From Pseudomonas putida W15Oct28 (GTDB taxonomy: Bacteria; Pseudomonadota; Gammaproteobacteria; Pseudomonadales; Pseudomonadaceae), in contig NZ_JENB01000024.1 of the NCBI RefSeq assembly GCF_000708715.2, forward strand, positions 1 through 64,000: DNA of 64,000 nt. The letters are read 5' to 3'. This document shows, one piece after another, positions 16,905-28,106 of the stretch (position 1 is its first letter; every line of letters begins with the position of its first letter). The position numbers and the translations under genes were made by a program. The notes below the pieces were generated by a model. The model ran no database searches. It was not told where the DNA came from and saw only the letters and a list, made by a program, of their open reading frames with translations.

Positions 16905-17744
16905 ATGAGCGAAGATCGATCGAGCAACGGGCAAAAGTCCTGGCTGGGCAAACTGACCCAGGCTTTTGCCCATGAGCCGAAAAACCGCCAGGAGCTCCTT
17001 GAGCTGCTGCGCGAAGCCCATCAGAACAAACTGCTGGACAGCGAAGCGCTGACCATCGTCGAAGGCGCCATCCAGGTCGCCGACCTGCAGGTACGCGACA
17101 TCATGGTGCCGCGTTCGCAGATGAACAGCATCAAGGCAGGCCAGTCGCCTCGCGAATTTCTGCCAGCGGTGATCGACGCCGCGCACTCGCGCTACCCGGT
17201 GATCGGTGAAAGCCACGACGATGTGCTCGGGATCCTGCTTGCCAAAGACCTGCTGCCGCTGATCCTCAAGGAGAACGGCGACAGCTTCAACATCAAGGAC
17301 CTGCTGCGCCCGGCCACCTTCGTGCCCGAGTCCAAGCGCCTGAACGTGTTGCTGCGCGAGTTCCGCGCCAACCATAACCACATGGCCATCGTCATCGACG
17401 AATATGGCGGTGTGGCGGGCCTGGTGACCATCGAAGACGTGCTGGAGCAGATCGTCGGCGATATCGAAGACGAGCACGACGTCGAGGAAGACAGCTACAT
17501 CAAGCCGCTGCCAAGCGGTGACTTCCTGGTCAAGGCGCTTACGCCGATCGACAACTTCAACGAGTTCTTCGACAGCGAGTTCTCCGATGACGAGTTCGAC
17601 ACGGTTGGCGGGCTGGTGATGAGTGCCTTCGGCCACCTGCCCAAGCGCAACGAAACCACCGAGATCGGGTCTTACAAGTTCCGCATTCTCAACGCCGACA
17701 GCCGGCGGATACACTTGCTGCGCCTGACCCCGATCACCCGTTAA
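16905..17744 (+). CDS. corC: CorC/YbeX CBS-pair protein
   Basis: 279 residues. Two CBS domains (about 65–185) carry the typical RDIMVPRSQMNSI, SRYPVIGESHDDVLGILLAKDLL and VIDEYGGVAGLVTIEDVLEQIVGDIEDEHD. A CorC_HlyC domain spans about 200–275. There are no membrane helices. The family is linked to magnesium/cobalt homeostasis and, as YbeX, to ribosome metabolism in E. coli. Start is the ATG giving MSEDRSSNGQ. Lies 25 bp after ybeY and 8 bp before lnt. Confidence 0.93.
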   Translation: MSEDRSSNGQKSWLGKLTQAFAHEPKNRQELLELLREAHQNKLLDSEALTIVEGAIQVADLQVRDIMVPRSQMNSIKAGQSPREFLPAVIDAAHSRYPVIGESHDDVLGILLAKDLLPLILKENGDSFNIKDLLRPATFVPESKRLNVLLREFRANHNHMAIVIDEYGGVAGLVTIEDVLEQIVGDIEDEHDVEEDSYIKPLPSGDFLVKALTPIDNFNEFFDSEFSDDEFDTVGGLVMSAFGHLPKRNETTEIGSYKFRILNADSRRIHLLRLTPITR

Positions 17745-17752
17745 GGACAAAC

Positions 17753-19270
17753 ATGCGTTGGATCACCCGCCCCGGCTGGCCCGGTAACCTGCTGGCCCTG
17801 GCGGCCGGTGCTTCCACCCTTCTGGCCCTGGCGCCGTTCGACATCTGGCCGCTGGCCGTGCTGTCCATCGCCATGCTTTACCTTGGCCTGCGCGAGCTTA
17901 GCCCGCGCCAGGCCATGTGGCGGGGCTGGTGGTTCGGTTTCGGCCTGTATGGCGCCGGCACCTGGTGGATCTACGTCAGCATGAACACCTACGGCGGCGC
18001 CTCGCCGCTGCTGGCGATCCTGCTGCTGCTGGCGTTCTTCGCCGCCCTGGCCTGGTTCTTTGCCTTGCCCACCTGGCTGTGGGCACGCTGGCTGAGGCGC
18101 AATGAAGCGCCACTGGCCGACGCCTTGTGCTTCGCCGCCCTGTGGCTGCTGCAAGAGGCCTTCCGCGGCTGGTTCCTCACCGGTTTCCCTTGGCTCTACG
18201 CCGGCTACAGCCAGCTGGACGGCCCACTGGCGGGCTTGGCACCGCTGGGCGGCGTGTGGCTGGTTTCCTTCACCCTGGCGCTCACTGCTGCCTTGCTGTG
18301 CAACCTGCACCGCCTGCGCGCCCGCCCCTCGTTCCTGGCGGTGGCCGGCCTGCTGTTGCTGGCCCCGTGGGCACTGGGCCTGGCGCTCAAGGGGCATGCC
18401 TGGACCAAACCGGCAGGCGACCCACTGAAAGTGGCAGCCATTCAGGGCAACGTCGAGCAGGACCTGAAATGGGACCCGGCGCACATCGACGCGCAACTGG
18501 CGCTGTACCGCGACCTGAGCTTCAGCTCCAAACCGGTGGACCTGCTGATCTGGCCAGAAACCGCAGTGCCGGTGCTAAAGGACCAGGCCCAGGGCTACAT
18601 CGACGTGATGGGCCGCTTCGCTGCCGAGCGGCATTCGGCGCTGATCACCGGCGTGCCGGTGCGTGAAGTGGTGCATCACCAGCGCCGCTACTACAACGGC
18701 ATCACCGTCACCGGTGAAGGCGATGGCACCTACCTCAAGCAGAAGCTGGTGCCGTTTGGTGAATACGTGCCGCTGCAGGACATGCTGCGGGGCATGATCG
18801 AGTTCTTCAACCTGCCCATGTCCGACTTCGCCCGCGGGCCGGAAGACCAGCCGCTGCTGCAGGCCAAGGGTTACCAGATTGCGCCGTACATCTGCTACGA
18901 AGTGGTCTACCCCGAGTTCGCCGCAGGCCTGGCCGCGCGCAGCGACCTGCTGCTGACCATCAGCAACGACACCTGGTTCGGCAAATCGATCGGCCCCTTG
19001 CAGCACCTGCAGATGGCACAGATGCGCGCACTGGAGGCCGGCCGCTGGATGATCCGCGCCACCAACAACGGCGTGACTGCGCTGATCGACCCGTTTGGCC
19101 GCATTACCACGCAGGTTCCGCAGTTCCAGCAGGCGGTGCTGTATGGCGAAGTGGTGCCGATGCAGCAATTGACGCCGTACCTGAAATGGCGCTCGTGGCC
19201 ACTGGCGATTGTCTGCGTGCTGCTGCTGGGCTGGGCATTGCTGGCGGGGCGCATAGCCAAAACCGTCTGA
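17753..19270 (+). CDS. lnt: Apolipoprotein N-acyltransferase
   Basis: Adds the third acyl chain to outer-membrane lipoproteins in the inner membrane. 505 residues. Six or more membrane helices occupy residues 1–215, then a periplasmic C-N hydrolase domain about 220–480, and a final helix. The catalytic triad is visible: Glu in LIWPETAVP, Lys in KQKLVPFGEYVP, and Cys about residue 381 in ICYEVVYPE. It would mature lptE, rlpA and the lipoprotein transglycosylase encoded further along. Confidence 0.95.
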   Translation: MRWITRPGWPGNLLALAAGASTLLALAPFDIWPLAVLSIAMLYLGLRELSPRQAMWRGWWFGFGLYGAGTWWIYVSMNTYGGASPLLAILLLLAFFAALAWFFALPTWLWARWLRRNEAPLADALCFAALWLLQEAFRGWFLTGFPWLYAGYSQLDGPLAGLAPLGGVWLVSFTLALTAALLCNLHRLRARPSFLAVAGLLLLAPWALGLALKGHAWTKPAGDPLKVAAIQGNVEQDLKWDPAHIDAQLALYRDLSFSSKPVDLLIWPETAVPVLKDQAQGYIDVMGRFAAERHSALITGVPVREVVHHQRRYYNGITVTGEGDGTYLKQKLVPFGEYVPLQDMLRGMIEFFNLPMSDFARGPEDQPLLQAKGYQIAPYICYEVVYPEFAAGLAARSDLLLTISNDTWFGKSIGPLQHLQMAQMRALEAGRWMIRATNNGVTALIDPFGRITTQVPQFQQAVLYGEVVPMQQLTPYLKWRSWPLAIVCVLLLGWALLAGRIAKTV

Positions 19271-19285
19271 TTGGCGAGACGCGCC

Positions 19286-19410
19286 CCCCTGTGGGAGCGG
19301 CCTTGTGTCGCGAAAGGGCCGCAGAGCGGCCCCGGTTTTTTTGCATTGATGCTGCAATCTGGGGCTGCTGCGCAGCCCATCGCGACACAAGGCCGCTTCC
19401 ACAGAGGGTT
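19286..19410. repeat. REPIN, class 2
   Basis: Between the convergent lnt and YdcF-like genes; inverted GTGGGAGCGGCCTTGTGTCGCGA units, right copy with one change (CGCTTCCAC). Confidence 0.9.
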
Positions 19411-19425
19411 GTGCAAGCCGGTAAA

Positions 19426-20196
19426 TCAGTAGAACACCCGATACCCCACCAACCCCACCACTTCATTAAGCAACTGCCCGCTCTGCCACATCGCCCGGCT
19501 CTCCGGCAGCAACCCGGCAAACGGCCGTGCATGATCGCGCCCCAGGAACCCCACCGGCGCAGGCACCACCTCAAACCCAGCCTGCTCGAAGCTCCAGCGC
19601 GAGCGCTGCATGTGCCAGGCCTGGGTCACCACCACCACACGGCGAATGCCCAACGGCTGCAACACCTTGGCTGTGAGCTGGGCATTTTCCCAGGTCGTGC
19701 GGCTGGCCTCTTCGCGCCACTTCACCTCGACCGCAAAGTCTTCCTGCAGCCGATCAGCCATCAACCGCGCCTCGCTCGGCGGCGTGCCATAGTGCAGCCC
19801 ACCACTGGTCAACACTGGCAAGCCCGAGGCCTTGGCCAGCCGCGCGGCAAAGCGCATGCGCTCCAGCGCTGTGGCCGTGGGCTGGTCGCTGCCGCCCCAG
19901 GCCGGGTCGCCGCGCTCGCGCCCCGCACCCAGCACCACAATGGCATCGGCCCGGCTCGCCAGGGCGGCCCAGTCGCTCACTGCCAGCGGCGGCTCGCTTT
20001 CCAGCACTCGGGCGGTTTCCTGCACCACCAGCGGCAGGCTCATCAGCCACAGGCCACCAAGCCCCACGGCAAAGCACAGCGCCGCCAGCCGTGGCCGCCG
20101 CGCACGCAGCCACCAGGCCGCAAGCAGCAGCAGGAACAGGATGCCCGGCGGCATCAGCCATTGTTTGATGAAGAATCGGATCGGCATCGGCCACAC
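19426..20196 (-). CDS. YdcF/ElyC-like DUF218 membrane protein
   Basis: 256 residues. Two N-terminal membrane helices (about 10–26 and 34–52) are followed by a DUF218 domain beginning near residue 80: ADAIVVLGAGRERGDPAWGG, then LPVLTSGGLHYGTPPSEARLMADRL and VVVVTQAWHMQRSRWSFEQAGF. Members such as ElyC affect peptidoglycan or envelope homeostasis, but no activity is established for most. It is predicted to sit in the inner membrane. It points toward lnt and is probably transcribed alone. Confidence 0.85.
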   Translation of the reverse strand: MWPMPIRFFIKQWLMPPGILFLLLLAAWWLRARRPRLAALCFAVGLGGLWLMSLPLVVQETARVLESEPPLAVSDWAALASRADAIVVLGAGRERGDPAWGGSDQPTATALERMRFAARLAKASGLPVLTSGGLHYGTPPSEARLMADRLQEDFAVEVKWREEASRTTWENAQLTAKVLQPLGIRRVVVVTQAWHMQRSRWSFEQAGFEVVPAPVGFLGRDHARPFAGLLPESRAMWQSGQLLNEVVGLVGYRVFY

Positions 20197-20322
20197 CTCC
20201 TTGGCAGGGGTGCAGCCTAAAAGGATCGGCGCCGGTCAACAAGGGTGCGACCGGCGCCAATCGTGAGCTGTGTGATATTGAAGAACCGGCGCGCGATGGC
20301 CTGCGGCTGGCATCCTGAACGG

Positions 20323-20637
20323 CTAGCGATGTGGCAGCGTCCTGGACTTCGCCGTATTGGCGGGGCGTTTCTTGTCCTTGAGCCAGATGATCTTGGCCGA
20401 TGTCGGCTCCGCTTGTGGGTAACTGCCGGCACAGGCACTCTGGCGCACCGGGATGGATTCCAGGTAGGCCTTGATCACTTCGAACTCTGCGTGGCTCAGG
20501 CCGCGCAATTCCAGCTCGGCCGGCATCTCGTCGCGCAATCGCACCGAGGTCCTGGCCGCTTCCAGCGCCAGGCCAAGCCGGTCGATCAGGCGTTCATAAA
20601 GCTCCGGCTTGATTGCGGGTAGCTGCGTCTCTCCCAT
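20323..20637 (-). CDS. Hypothetical protein upstream of leuS
   Basis: 104 residues, soluble, no signal peptide. I do not recognise a named family. The N-terminal 70 residues look helical (PELYERLIDRLGLALEAARTSVRLRDEMPAELE, LSHAEFEVIKAYLESI). The C-terminus is basic (KDKKRPANTAKSRTLPHR) and could touch nucleic acid. It is divergent from leuS across a 228-bp gap. P. aeruginosa also has small uncharacterised genes at this position. Confidence 0.7.
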   Translation of the reverse strand: MGETQLPAIKPELYERLIDRLGLALEAARTSVRLRDEMPAELELRGLSHAEFEVIKAYLESIPVRQSACAGSYPQAEPTSAKIIWLKDKKRPANTAKSRTLPHR

Positions 20638-20688
20638 CCGTTCACCTCATTGAAGATAAAGAATATCTCCCCCCACACCTGAGCTTAG

Positions 20689-23472
<2,784 letters not shown>

Positions 23473-23478
23473 TGAAAA

Positions 23479-23507
23479 CGCCCACCCGCAGTGGCTGCGG
23501 GTGGGCG
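23479..23507 (+). other. Perfect 13-bp hairpin between leuS and lptE
   Basis: CGCCCACCCGCAG, loop TGG, and the exact complement, starting seven bases after the leuS stop. No T tract follows, so it is not a standard terminator. It may protect the leuS 3' end or modulate read-through to lptE. Confidence 0.6.
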
Positions 23508-23533
23508 GCACAGGCCCACAAGGGAGCAACAAC

Positions 23534-24139
23534 ATGATCAAACGCAATTTGCTGGTAATCGGCCTGGCGGTCATGCTCAGCGCCTGCGGTTTCCAGCTGC
23601 GCGGCACCGGCTCTACCGAGCTGAGTGTGAAGGAAATGGACGTCAGCGCACGCAATGCCTACGGCCCGACCGTGGTCCAGCTGCGCGAGGTACTGGAGCG
23701 TAGCGGTGTCAACGTGCATGCCGGCGCGCCTTACCGCCTGGTGCTGACCAACGAGCAGGAGCGCGAGCGCTCGGCAACCTACAGCAGCGGTAACCGTACC
23801 GCCGAGTACGAGCTGACCACGGAGCTGAACTACAGCATCCAGGGCCTGAACAACCTGGAACTGATGAGCGACAAGCTGGAAGTGCGCAAGGTCTACGTGC
23901 GTGACGGCTCGAACATCACCGGTTCCGAGCAGGAAGCCAACCGCGCCCGTGAAGAAATGCGCCGCGACCTGGTCAACGCCATGGTCGTGCGCCTGCAGAT
24001 GCTGAGCCCGTCCCAGCTGGACGAGCTGCAGCGCAAAGCCGACGAACGCGCCAAGGCCGAAGCCGACGCGCTGGAGGCCGCCCGCCGTCAGCAGGCCGAA
24101 ACGCCTCAGCAGTCGCCACTGGAAGTACCGGGCAACTAA
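23534..24139 (+). CDS. lptE: LPS-assembly lipoprotein LptE
   Basis: Outer-membrane lipoprotein that plugs LptD and helps insert lipopolysaccharide. 201 residues. The lipobox LSAC places the acylated cysteine at residue 18, followed by GFQLRGTG, the family's opening. The C-terminal ~45 residues are a charged, Ala-rich helix (DERAKAEADALEAARRQQAE) typical of Pseudomonas LptE. AAGGGAG precedes the ATG. leuS–lptE–holA is the conserved order. Confidence 0.94.
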   Translation: MIKRNLLVIGLAVMLSACGFQLRGTGSTELSVKEMDVSARNAYGPTVVQLREVLERSGVNVHAGAPYRLVLTNEQERERSATYSSGNRTAEYELTTELNYSIQGLNNLELMSDKLEVRKVYVRDGSNITGSEQEANRAREEMRRDLVNAMVVRLQMLSPSQLDELQRKADERAKAEADALEAARRQQAETPQQSPLEVPGN

Positions 24140-24147
24140 GCCCGCGT

Positions 24148-24167
24148 GGGGCACCCTCGGGTGCCCC
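24148..24167 (+). other. Perfect hairpin between lptE and holA
   Basis: GGGGCACC-CTCG-GGTGCCCC, nine bases after the lptE stop and 11 before the holA ATG. No T tract. Close enough to the start to affect holA translation. Confidence 0.6.
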
Positions 24168-24178
24168 GCCTGTTTCCC

Positions 24179-25216
24179 ATGAAACTCGCCCCCGCCCAAC
24201 TCAACAAGCACCTGCAAGGCGCTCTGGCACCGGTTTACGTGGTCAGCGGCGACGACCCGCTGCTGTGCCAGGAAGCCGCTGACGCCATTCGCAACGCGGC
24301 ACGCCAGCAAGGCTTCGACGAACGCCAGGTATTCAGTGCCGACGCCAACTTCGACTGGGGCACCCTGCTCCAGGCTGGCGCCAGCCTGTCGCTGTTCGCC
24401 CAGCGCCGCCTGCTGGAATTGCGCCTGCCCTCGGGCAAGCCCGGTGACAAGGGCGCCGCCGCGCTGATGGAATACTGCGCCAGGCCCGCCGAAGACACCG
24501 TGCTGCTGGTCAGCCTGCCCAAGCTCGACGGCAGCGCGCAGAAGACCAAATGGGGCAAGGCCTTGATCGAAGGTGCCCACTGCCAGTTCATCCAGATCTG
24601 GCCGGTGGATGTGCACCAGCTGCCACAGTGGATCAACCAGCGGCTGCAGCAAGCCGGCCTGTCGGCGCAACGTGACGCTGTCGACCTGATCGCTGCGCGC
24701 GTGGAAGGCAACCTGCTGGCCGCCGCGCAGGAAATCGAAAAGCTCAAGCTGCTCTCCGACGGCAACCAGATCACGGTGGAAACCGTGCAGGCGGCTGTCG
24801 CCGACAGCGCCCGCTTCGATGTCTTCGGCCTGGTCGACGCCATTCTCAACGGCGAAGCGGCCCATGCCCTGCGCATGCTCGAAGGCTTGCGGGGTGAAGG
24901 CGTAGAGCCGCCCGTGATCCTCTGGGCCCTGGCCCGTGAACTACGCCAACTGGCCGGGCTGGCCCAACAGTTCAGCCAGGGCGTGCCGCTGGACAAGGCC
25001 TTCAGCCAGGCCCGCCCGCCTATCTGGGACAAACGCCGGCCACTGGTCAGCAAAGCCCTGCAGCGCCTGTCGGCGCAGCGTTGGGGGCAGTTGTTGCAGG
25101 ATGCCCAGCGTATCGATGCCCAGATCAAGGGCCAGGCCGAGGGGTCTCCTTGGACGGGTTTGGCTCGGCTGTCGCTGCTGATGGCTGGCCAGCGACTGGC
25201 TCTTCCCCCCGAGTAA
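24179..25216 (+). CDS. holA: DNA polymerase III delta subunit
   Basis: Opens and loads the beta clamp within the clamp-loader complex. 345 residues, family length. N-terminal domain begins MKLAPAQLNKHLQGALAPVYVVSGDDPLL. The EIEKLKLL and SARFDVFGLVDAILNGEAAHALRML segments mark the central and collar regions. Start is the ATG at this position; an upstream in-frame ATG at 24146 would translate the hairpin. The gene follows lptE by 39 bp. Confidence 0.95.
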   Translation: MKLAPAQLNKHLQGALAPVYVVSGDDPLLCQEAADAIRNAARQQGFDERQVFSADANFDWGTLLQAGASLSLFAQRRLLELRLPSGKPGDKGAAALMEYCARPAEDTVLLVSLPKLDGSAQKTKWGKALIEGAHCQFIQIWPVDVHQLPQWINQRLQQAGLSAQRDAVDLIAARVEGNLLAAAQEIEKLKLLSDGNQITVETVQAAVADSARFDVFGLVDAILNGEAAHALRMLEGLRGEGVEPPVILWALARELRQLAGLAQQFSQGVPLDKAFSQARPPIWDKRRPLVSKALQRLSAQRWGQLLQDAQRIDAQIKGQAEGSPWTGLARLSLLMAGQRLALPPE

Positions 25217-25222
25217 TTGGGG

Positions 25223-25313
25223 TCCCTGTGGGAGCGGGCGTGCCCGCGAATCAGGCGACGCGGTGGATGGCACCGGCTTCGCCGGTGTTCGCGGGCACGC
25301 CCGCTCCCACAGG
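25223..25313. repeat. REPIN, class 1
   Basis: After holA. Inverted CCTGTGGGAGCGGGCGTGCCCGCGAA units with a small inner stem CACCGGCTTCGCCGGTG. Confidence 0.9.
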
Positions 25314-25405
25314 ACTGCGATCGACCATAAACATAATCAATTGGCCCCTACCCGTACCAAGCCCTACAGTGCGCCCCGAAACCCACCCAACCCGGGAACC
25401 CCGCC

Positions 25406-25570
25406 ATGAGCAAAAAGCCGAAAAAGCACGGCCCCAACAAGGCCAAGTCGATCATCGCCCAGCCCCTGTTCCGCTGCCGCCAGGAACAACCGGACAAGGG
25501 CAAGGGCAGCTACCGCCGCGAAGCCTTCCAATCGAGAGATTGGGAGGCTTCTTACTTTTTGGCGGCATGA
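25406..25570 (+). CDS. arfA: Alternative ribosome-rescue factor A
   Basis: 54 residues. The core PLFRCRQEQPDKGKGSYRR matches the ArfA signature (PLFRxRxExxKGKGSYxR in E. coli). The basic N-terminus MSKKPKKHGPNKAK and the WEAS segment also fit. ArfA binds stalled ribosomes lacking a stop codon and recruits RF2 when trans-translation fails. As in E. coli, the coding region contains a strong hairpin followed by Ts before the stop codon. That would yield stop-less mRNA which tmRNA normally tags for destruction. Neighbours are holA and a transglycosylase gene. Confidence 0.9.
   Translation: MSKKPKKHGPNKAKSIIAQPLFRCRQEQPDKGKGSYRREAFQSRDWEASYFLAA
25520..25560 (+). terminator. Rho-independent terminator inside arfA
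   Basis: A 14-bp stem (GAAGCCTTCCAATC against GATTGGGAGGCTTC, one G·U) with a GAGA loop, then TTACTTTTT. It lies entirely before the arfA stop at 25568, so terminated transcripts lack a stop codon. Confidence 0.85.
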
Positions 25571-25630
25571 AAGCATCGCAAGCGCAGGCATGGTATGGTC
25601 GTCACCTGACCTGCAATTCTGGATCTGTGC

Positions 25631-26947
25631 ATGCTCTTCCGTCTTCTCCCCCGTTGGGAAACCCGCCAGCTGATCGCGGCCTCCAGCTTCATCCTGCTCG
25701 TGGCCTGCGCGGAAAAACCCACCGCTGCCGACGCACTGCCGCTGGCCCCTGCCCAACCCGCTCCAGTGGTGACTGTGCCCGGCACAACGCCTGACGTCAG
25801 CACTGAAATCCAGCCTCTGCAAACCTTTGCCCAGTGGCAGGCAGGCTTCCGCCAGCAAGCCCTGCAAGCCGGCATCTCGCCGAGCACGTTCGACAGCGCC
25901 TTCCTCGGCGTCACCCCCGACCTGGACGTGATCAAGGCCGACCGCAGCCAGCCGGAGTTCACCCGCCCGGTATGGGAATACCTCGAAGGCGCCCTGTCGC
26001 CTCTGCGCGTGCGCAACGGCAAGAGGCTGCTGGAGCAGAATGCCGAGCTGCTGACCCGCCTCGAGCAACGCTATGGCGTCGACCGCCAGGTGCTGGTCGC
26101 GGTGTGGGGCATGGAAAGCAACTTCGGTCAGTTCCAGGGCAACAAGTCGGTGATTCGCTCGCTGGCCACGCTGGCCTATGAAGGCCGCCGCCCGCAGTTC
26201 GCCCAGGACCAGCTCATCGCCGCGCTGCAGATCATCCAGCATGGCGACATCCAGCCTGAAGCCATGCGTGGTTCGTGGGCCGGCGCCATGGGCCAGACCC
26301 AGTTCATCCCGACCACCTACAACACCCATGCCGTGGACTTCGACGGTGATGGCCGCCGCGACATCTGGAACAGCACACCAGATGCCCTGGCCTCGACTGC
26401 GCACTACCTGCAAAGCTCGGGCTGGAAGCGTGGTCAGCCATGGGGCTTCGAGGTACAAGTGCCGGCCGGTTTCGATTTCTGGCAAGCCGATGGCGCGTTG
26501 CGCAAGCCGGTGAGCGAGTGGCTGGCGATGGGCGTGAAACTGCCTGCAGGCACGCAATTGCCGGCCAACAGCAACCAGCTGTCTGCCGCCCTGCTGCTGC
26601 CAGCGGGCGCGCGCGGGCCGGCGTTCCTGGTACTGGACAACTTCCGCGCCATTCTCAAGTACAACAACTCATCCTCCTACGCGCTGGCGGTGAGCCTGCT
26701 GGGGGATCGCTTCAGCGGCTGGGGCTTCATTGCCGGCAGCTGGCCGAAAGAAGACCTGCCGCTGAGCCGCAGCGAGCGCATGGAGTTGCAAAACCTGCTG
26801 AACAGCCGCGGGCATGAGGCCGGGAATGCCGATGGCATCATCGGCGCCAATACCCGCAAAGCCATTCGTAATGCCCAGCAAGGGCTGGGGTGGCCGGCGG
26901 ACGGGTATCCGACCCATAAGCTGCTCGAGAGCCTGCGCCGCCAGTGA
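25631..26947 (+). CDS. Lipoprotein lytic murein transglycosylase, MltB family with PG-binding domain
   Basis: 438 residues. The signal peptide ends in lipobox LVAC with the acylated Cys at residue 26, then a Pro/Ala linker to about 60. A GH103/SLT_2 domain follows, with the catalytic Glu at residue 162 in WGMESNFGQ and the supporting GAMGQTQFIPTTY and VDFDGDGRRDIWNS. A C-terminal PG_binding_1 domain spans about 380–436 (GNADGIIGANTRKAIRNAQ). It cleaves peptidoglycan to 1,6-anhydro products at the outer-membrane face. P. aeruginosa has several such enzymes; which ortholog this is cannot be fixed from sequence alone. It is the first of two MltB-type genes in this window. Confidence 0.92.
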   Translation: MLFRLLPRWETRQLIAASSFILLVACAEKPTAADALPLAPAQPAPVVTVPGTTPDVSTEIQPLQTFAQWQAGFRQQALQAGISPSTFDSAFLGVTPDLDVIKADRSQPEFTRPVWEYLEGALSPLRVRNGKRLLEQNAELLTRLEQRYGVDRQVLVAVWGMESNFGQFQGNKSVIRSLATLAYEGRRPQFAQDQLIAALQIIQHGDIQPEAMRGSWAGAMGQTQFIPTTYNTHAVDFDGDGRRDIWNSTPDALASTAHYLQSSGWKRGQPWGFEVQVPAGFDFWQADGALRKPVSEWLAMGVKLPAGTQLPANSNQLSAALLLPAGARGPAFLVLDNFRAILKYNNSSSYALAVSLLGDRFSGWGFIAGSWPKEDLPLSRSERMELQNLLNSRGHEAGNADGIIGANTRKAIRNAQQGLGWPADGYPTHKLLESLRRQ

Positions 26948-26954
26948 CATTTTT

Positions 26955-27074
26955 GGGGCCGCTTTGCGGCCCATCGCGACGCAAGGCCGCTCCTACAGGG
27001 ATCGTGTAACTACAATGTATCGCGATCCCCTGTAGGAGCGGCCTTGTGTCGCGATGGGCTGCAAAGCAGCCCCG
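26955..27074. repeat. REPIN, class 2
   Basis: GGGGC…GCAAGGCCGCTCCTACAGG and its inverted partner, between the convergent transglycosylase gene and ldcA. Confidence 0.9.
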
Positions 27075-27080
27075 ACAATC

Positions 27081-28019
27081 TCAAGCCTTGAACAAATCCT
27101 CTTCCAGCACCAGGCTCTGCCGATCACTGTCCAGCCGAACCCGAGCCCCCAACGGCAAGCACACATTCGGGTCGCAATGCCCACTGCGCCACCCCGCCAG
27201 CACCGGCACACCCAGCGGCGCGAAGGTATCCTCCAGCAACGGCGCCAACGCCGCCGTGGTAATCCCGGCAAAGTCCCCCACCAGCACGCCCTTGACGCCG
27301 TCCAGCTTGCCCGCCAGGCGCAACTGGGTCAGCAGGCGGTCGACCCGGTACAACGGCTCGTTGACGTCTTCGATGAACAGGATGCAACCCTGGGTATCCA
27401 GCTCGGCAAGCGTCCCCATGGTCGCGCCCAGCATCGACAGGTTGCCGCCCAGCAGCGGCCCGCTGGCCACACCCGGCAACACACTGCTCAATGCATAGTC
27501 CGCCGGGTGCACGATCGGCTCGCCTGCCCGCACATGCCCACCCAGCTGCGCCAGCAACGACGACTCGGTCGGAGGCAACTTGGCCCCCAGCAGGTCGGCA
27601 TTGAGCATCCCCCCATGGAAGGTAACCAGCCCGCTATGCCGGTAGATCGCCGTATGCAGCGCGGTGATGTCGCTGTAGCCGATCAACGGCTTGGGGTTGC
27701 GCCGGATAAGCTCGAAGTCGAGCTGGCCCAGCAAGCGCATGCTGCCGTAGCCCCCACGCATGCACAGGATGGCGTCGATGGCCGGGTCGGCAAAGGCATC
27801 GTGCAGGTCCTGCAGGCGCTGTTGGTCCGGCCCTGCCAGGTAACCCTGCGCCTGTAAGGCACCCGGGTAGATACGGCAACGGTAGCCGCGGTCAACGAAC
27901 CACTGGCTGACCTTGTGCGTATCCAGCCGCGCCGCACCCGCCGGGGCGACAATGGCAAAGCAGGCGTTAGCCGGCAGCGCAGCTGGCAGGCCGGGTTGGA
28001 AGGTTTCGGCGCAATTCAT
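27081..28019 (-). CDS. ldcA: Muramoyltetrapeptide (LD-) carboxypeptidase
   Basis: Removes the terminal D-Ala from murein tetrapeptides during cytoplasmic peptidoglycan recycling. 312 residues, peptidase family S66. The nucleophile is S116 in LIGYSDITA, matching Ser115 of the P. aeruginosa enzyme. The Glu/His partners fit FIEDVNEPLYRVDR and GHCDPN. CMRGGYGSMRLL is the other hallmark. AAGGAG six bases before the ATG decides this start over an in-frame ATG 33 bases upstream. No signal peptide. Confidence 0.93.
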   Translation of the reverse strand: MNCAETFQPGLPAALPANACFAIVAPAGAARLDTHKVSQWFVDRGYRCRIYPGALQAQGYLAGPDQQRLQDLHDAFADPAIDAILCMRGGYGSMRLLGQLDFELIRRNPKPLIGYSDITALHTAIYRHSGLVTFHGGMLNADLLGAKLPPTESSLLAQLGGHVRAGEPIVHPADYALSSVLPGVASGPLLGGNLSMLGATMGTLAELDTQGCILFIEDVNEPLYRVDRLLTQLRLAGKLDGVKGVLVGDFAGITTAALAPLLEDTFAPLGVPVLAGWRSGHCDPNVCLPLGARVRLDSDRQSLVLEEDLFKA

Positions 28020-28050
28020 CGCGGCTCCTTGCAGCGGGTGTGGCACAAAC

Positions 28051-28086
28051 AAAAATGCCGATGCCGCCTTTCGGCGTGCATCGGCA
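28051..28086 (-). terminator. Rho-independent terminator after lipA
   Basis: Stem TGCCGATGC…GCATCGGCA with an inner CGCC/GGCG pair, followed on the minus strand by five Ts (28051–28055). Ends the lipoate gene cluster before ldcA. Confidence 0.85.
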
Positions 28087-28106
28087 TGCGTAACTCTGAT
28101 TTTGCC

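Noticed and set aside
24148-24167. lptE–holA hairpin as a transcription terminator
   Set aside because: It lacks a T tract and lies 11 bases before holA within a conserved gene string; kept only as an RNA hairpin.
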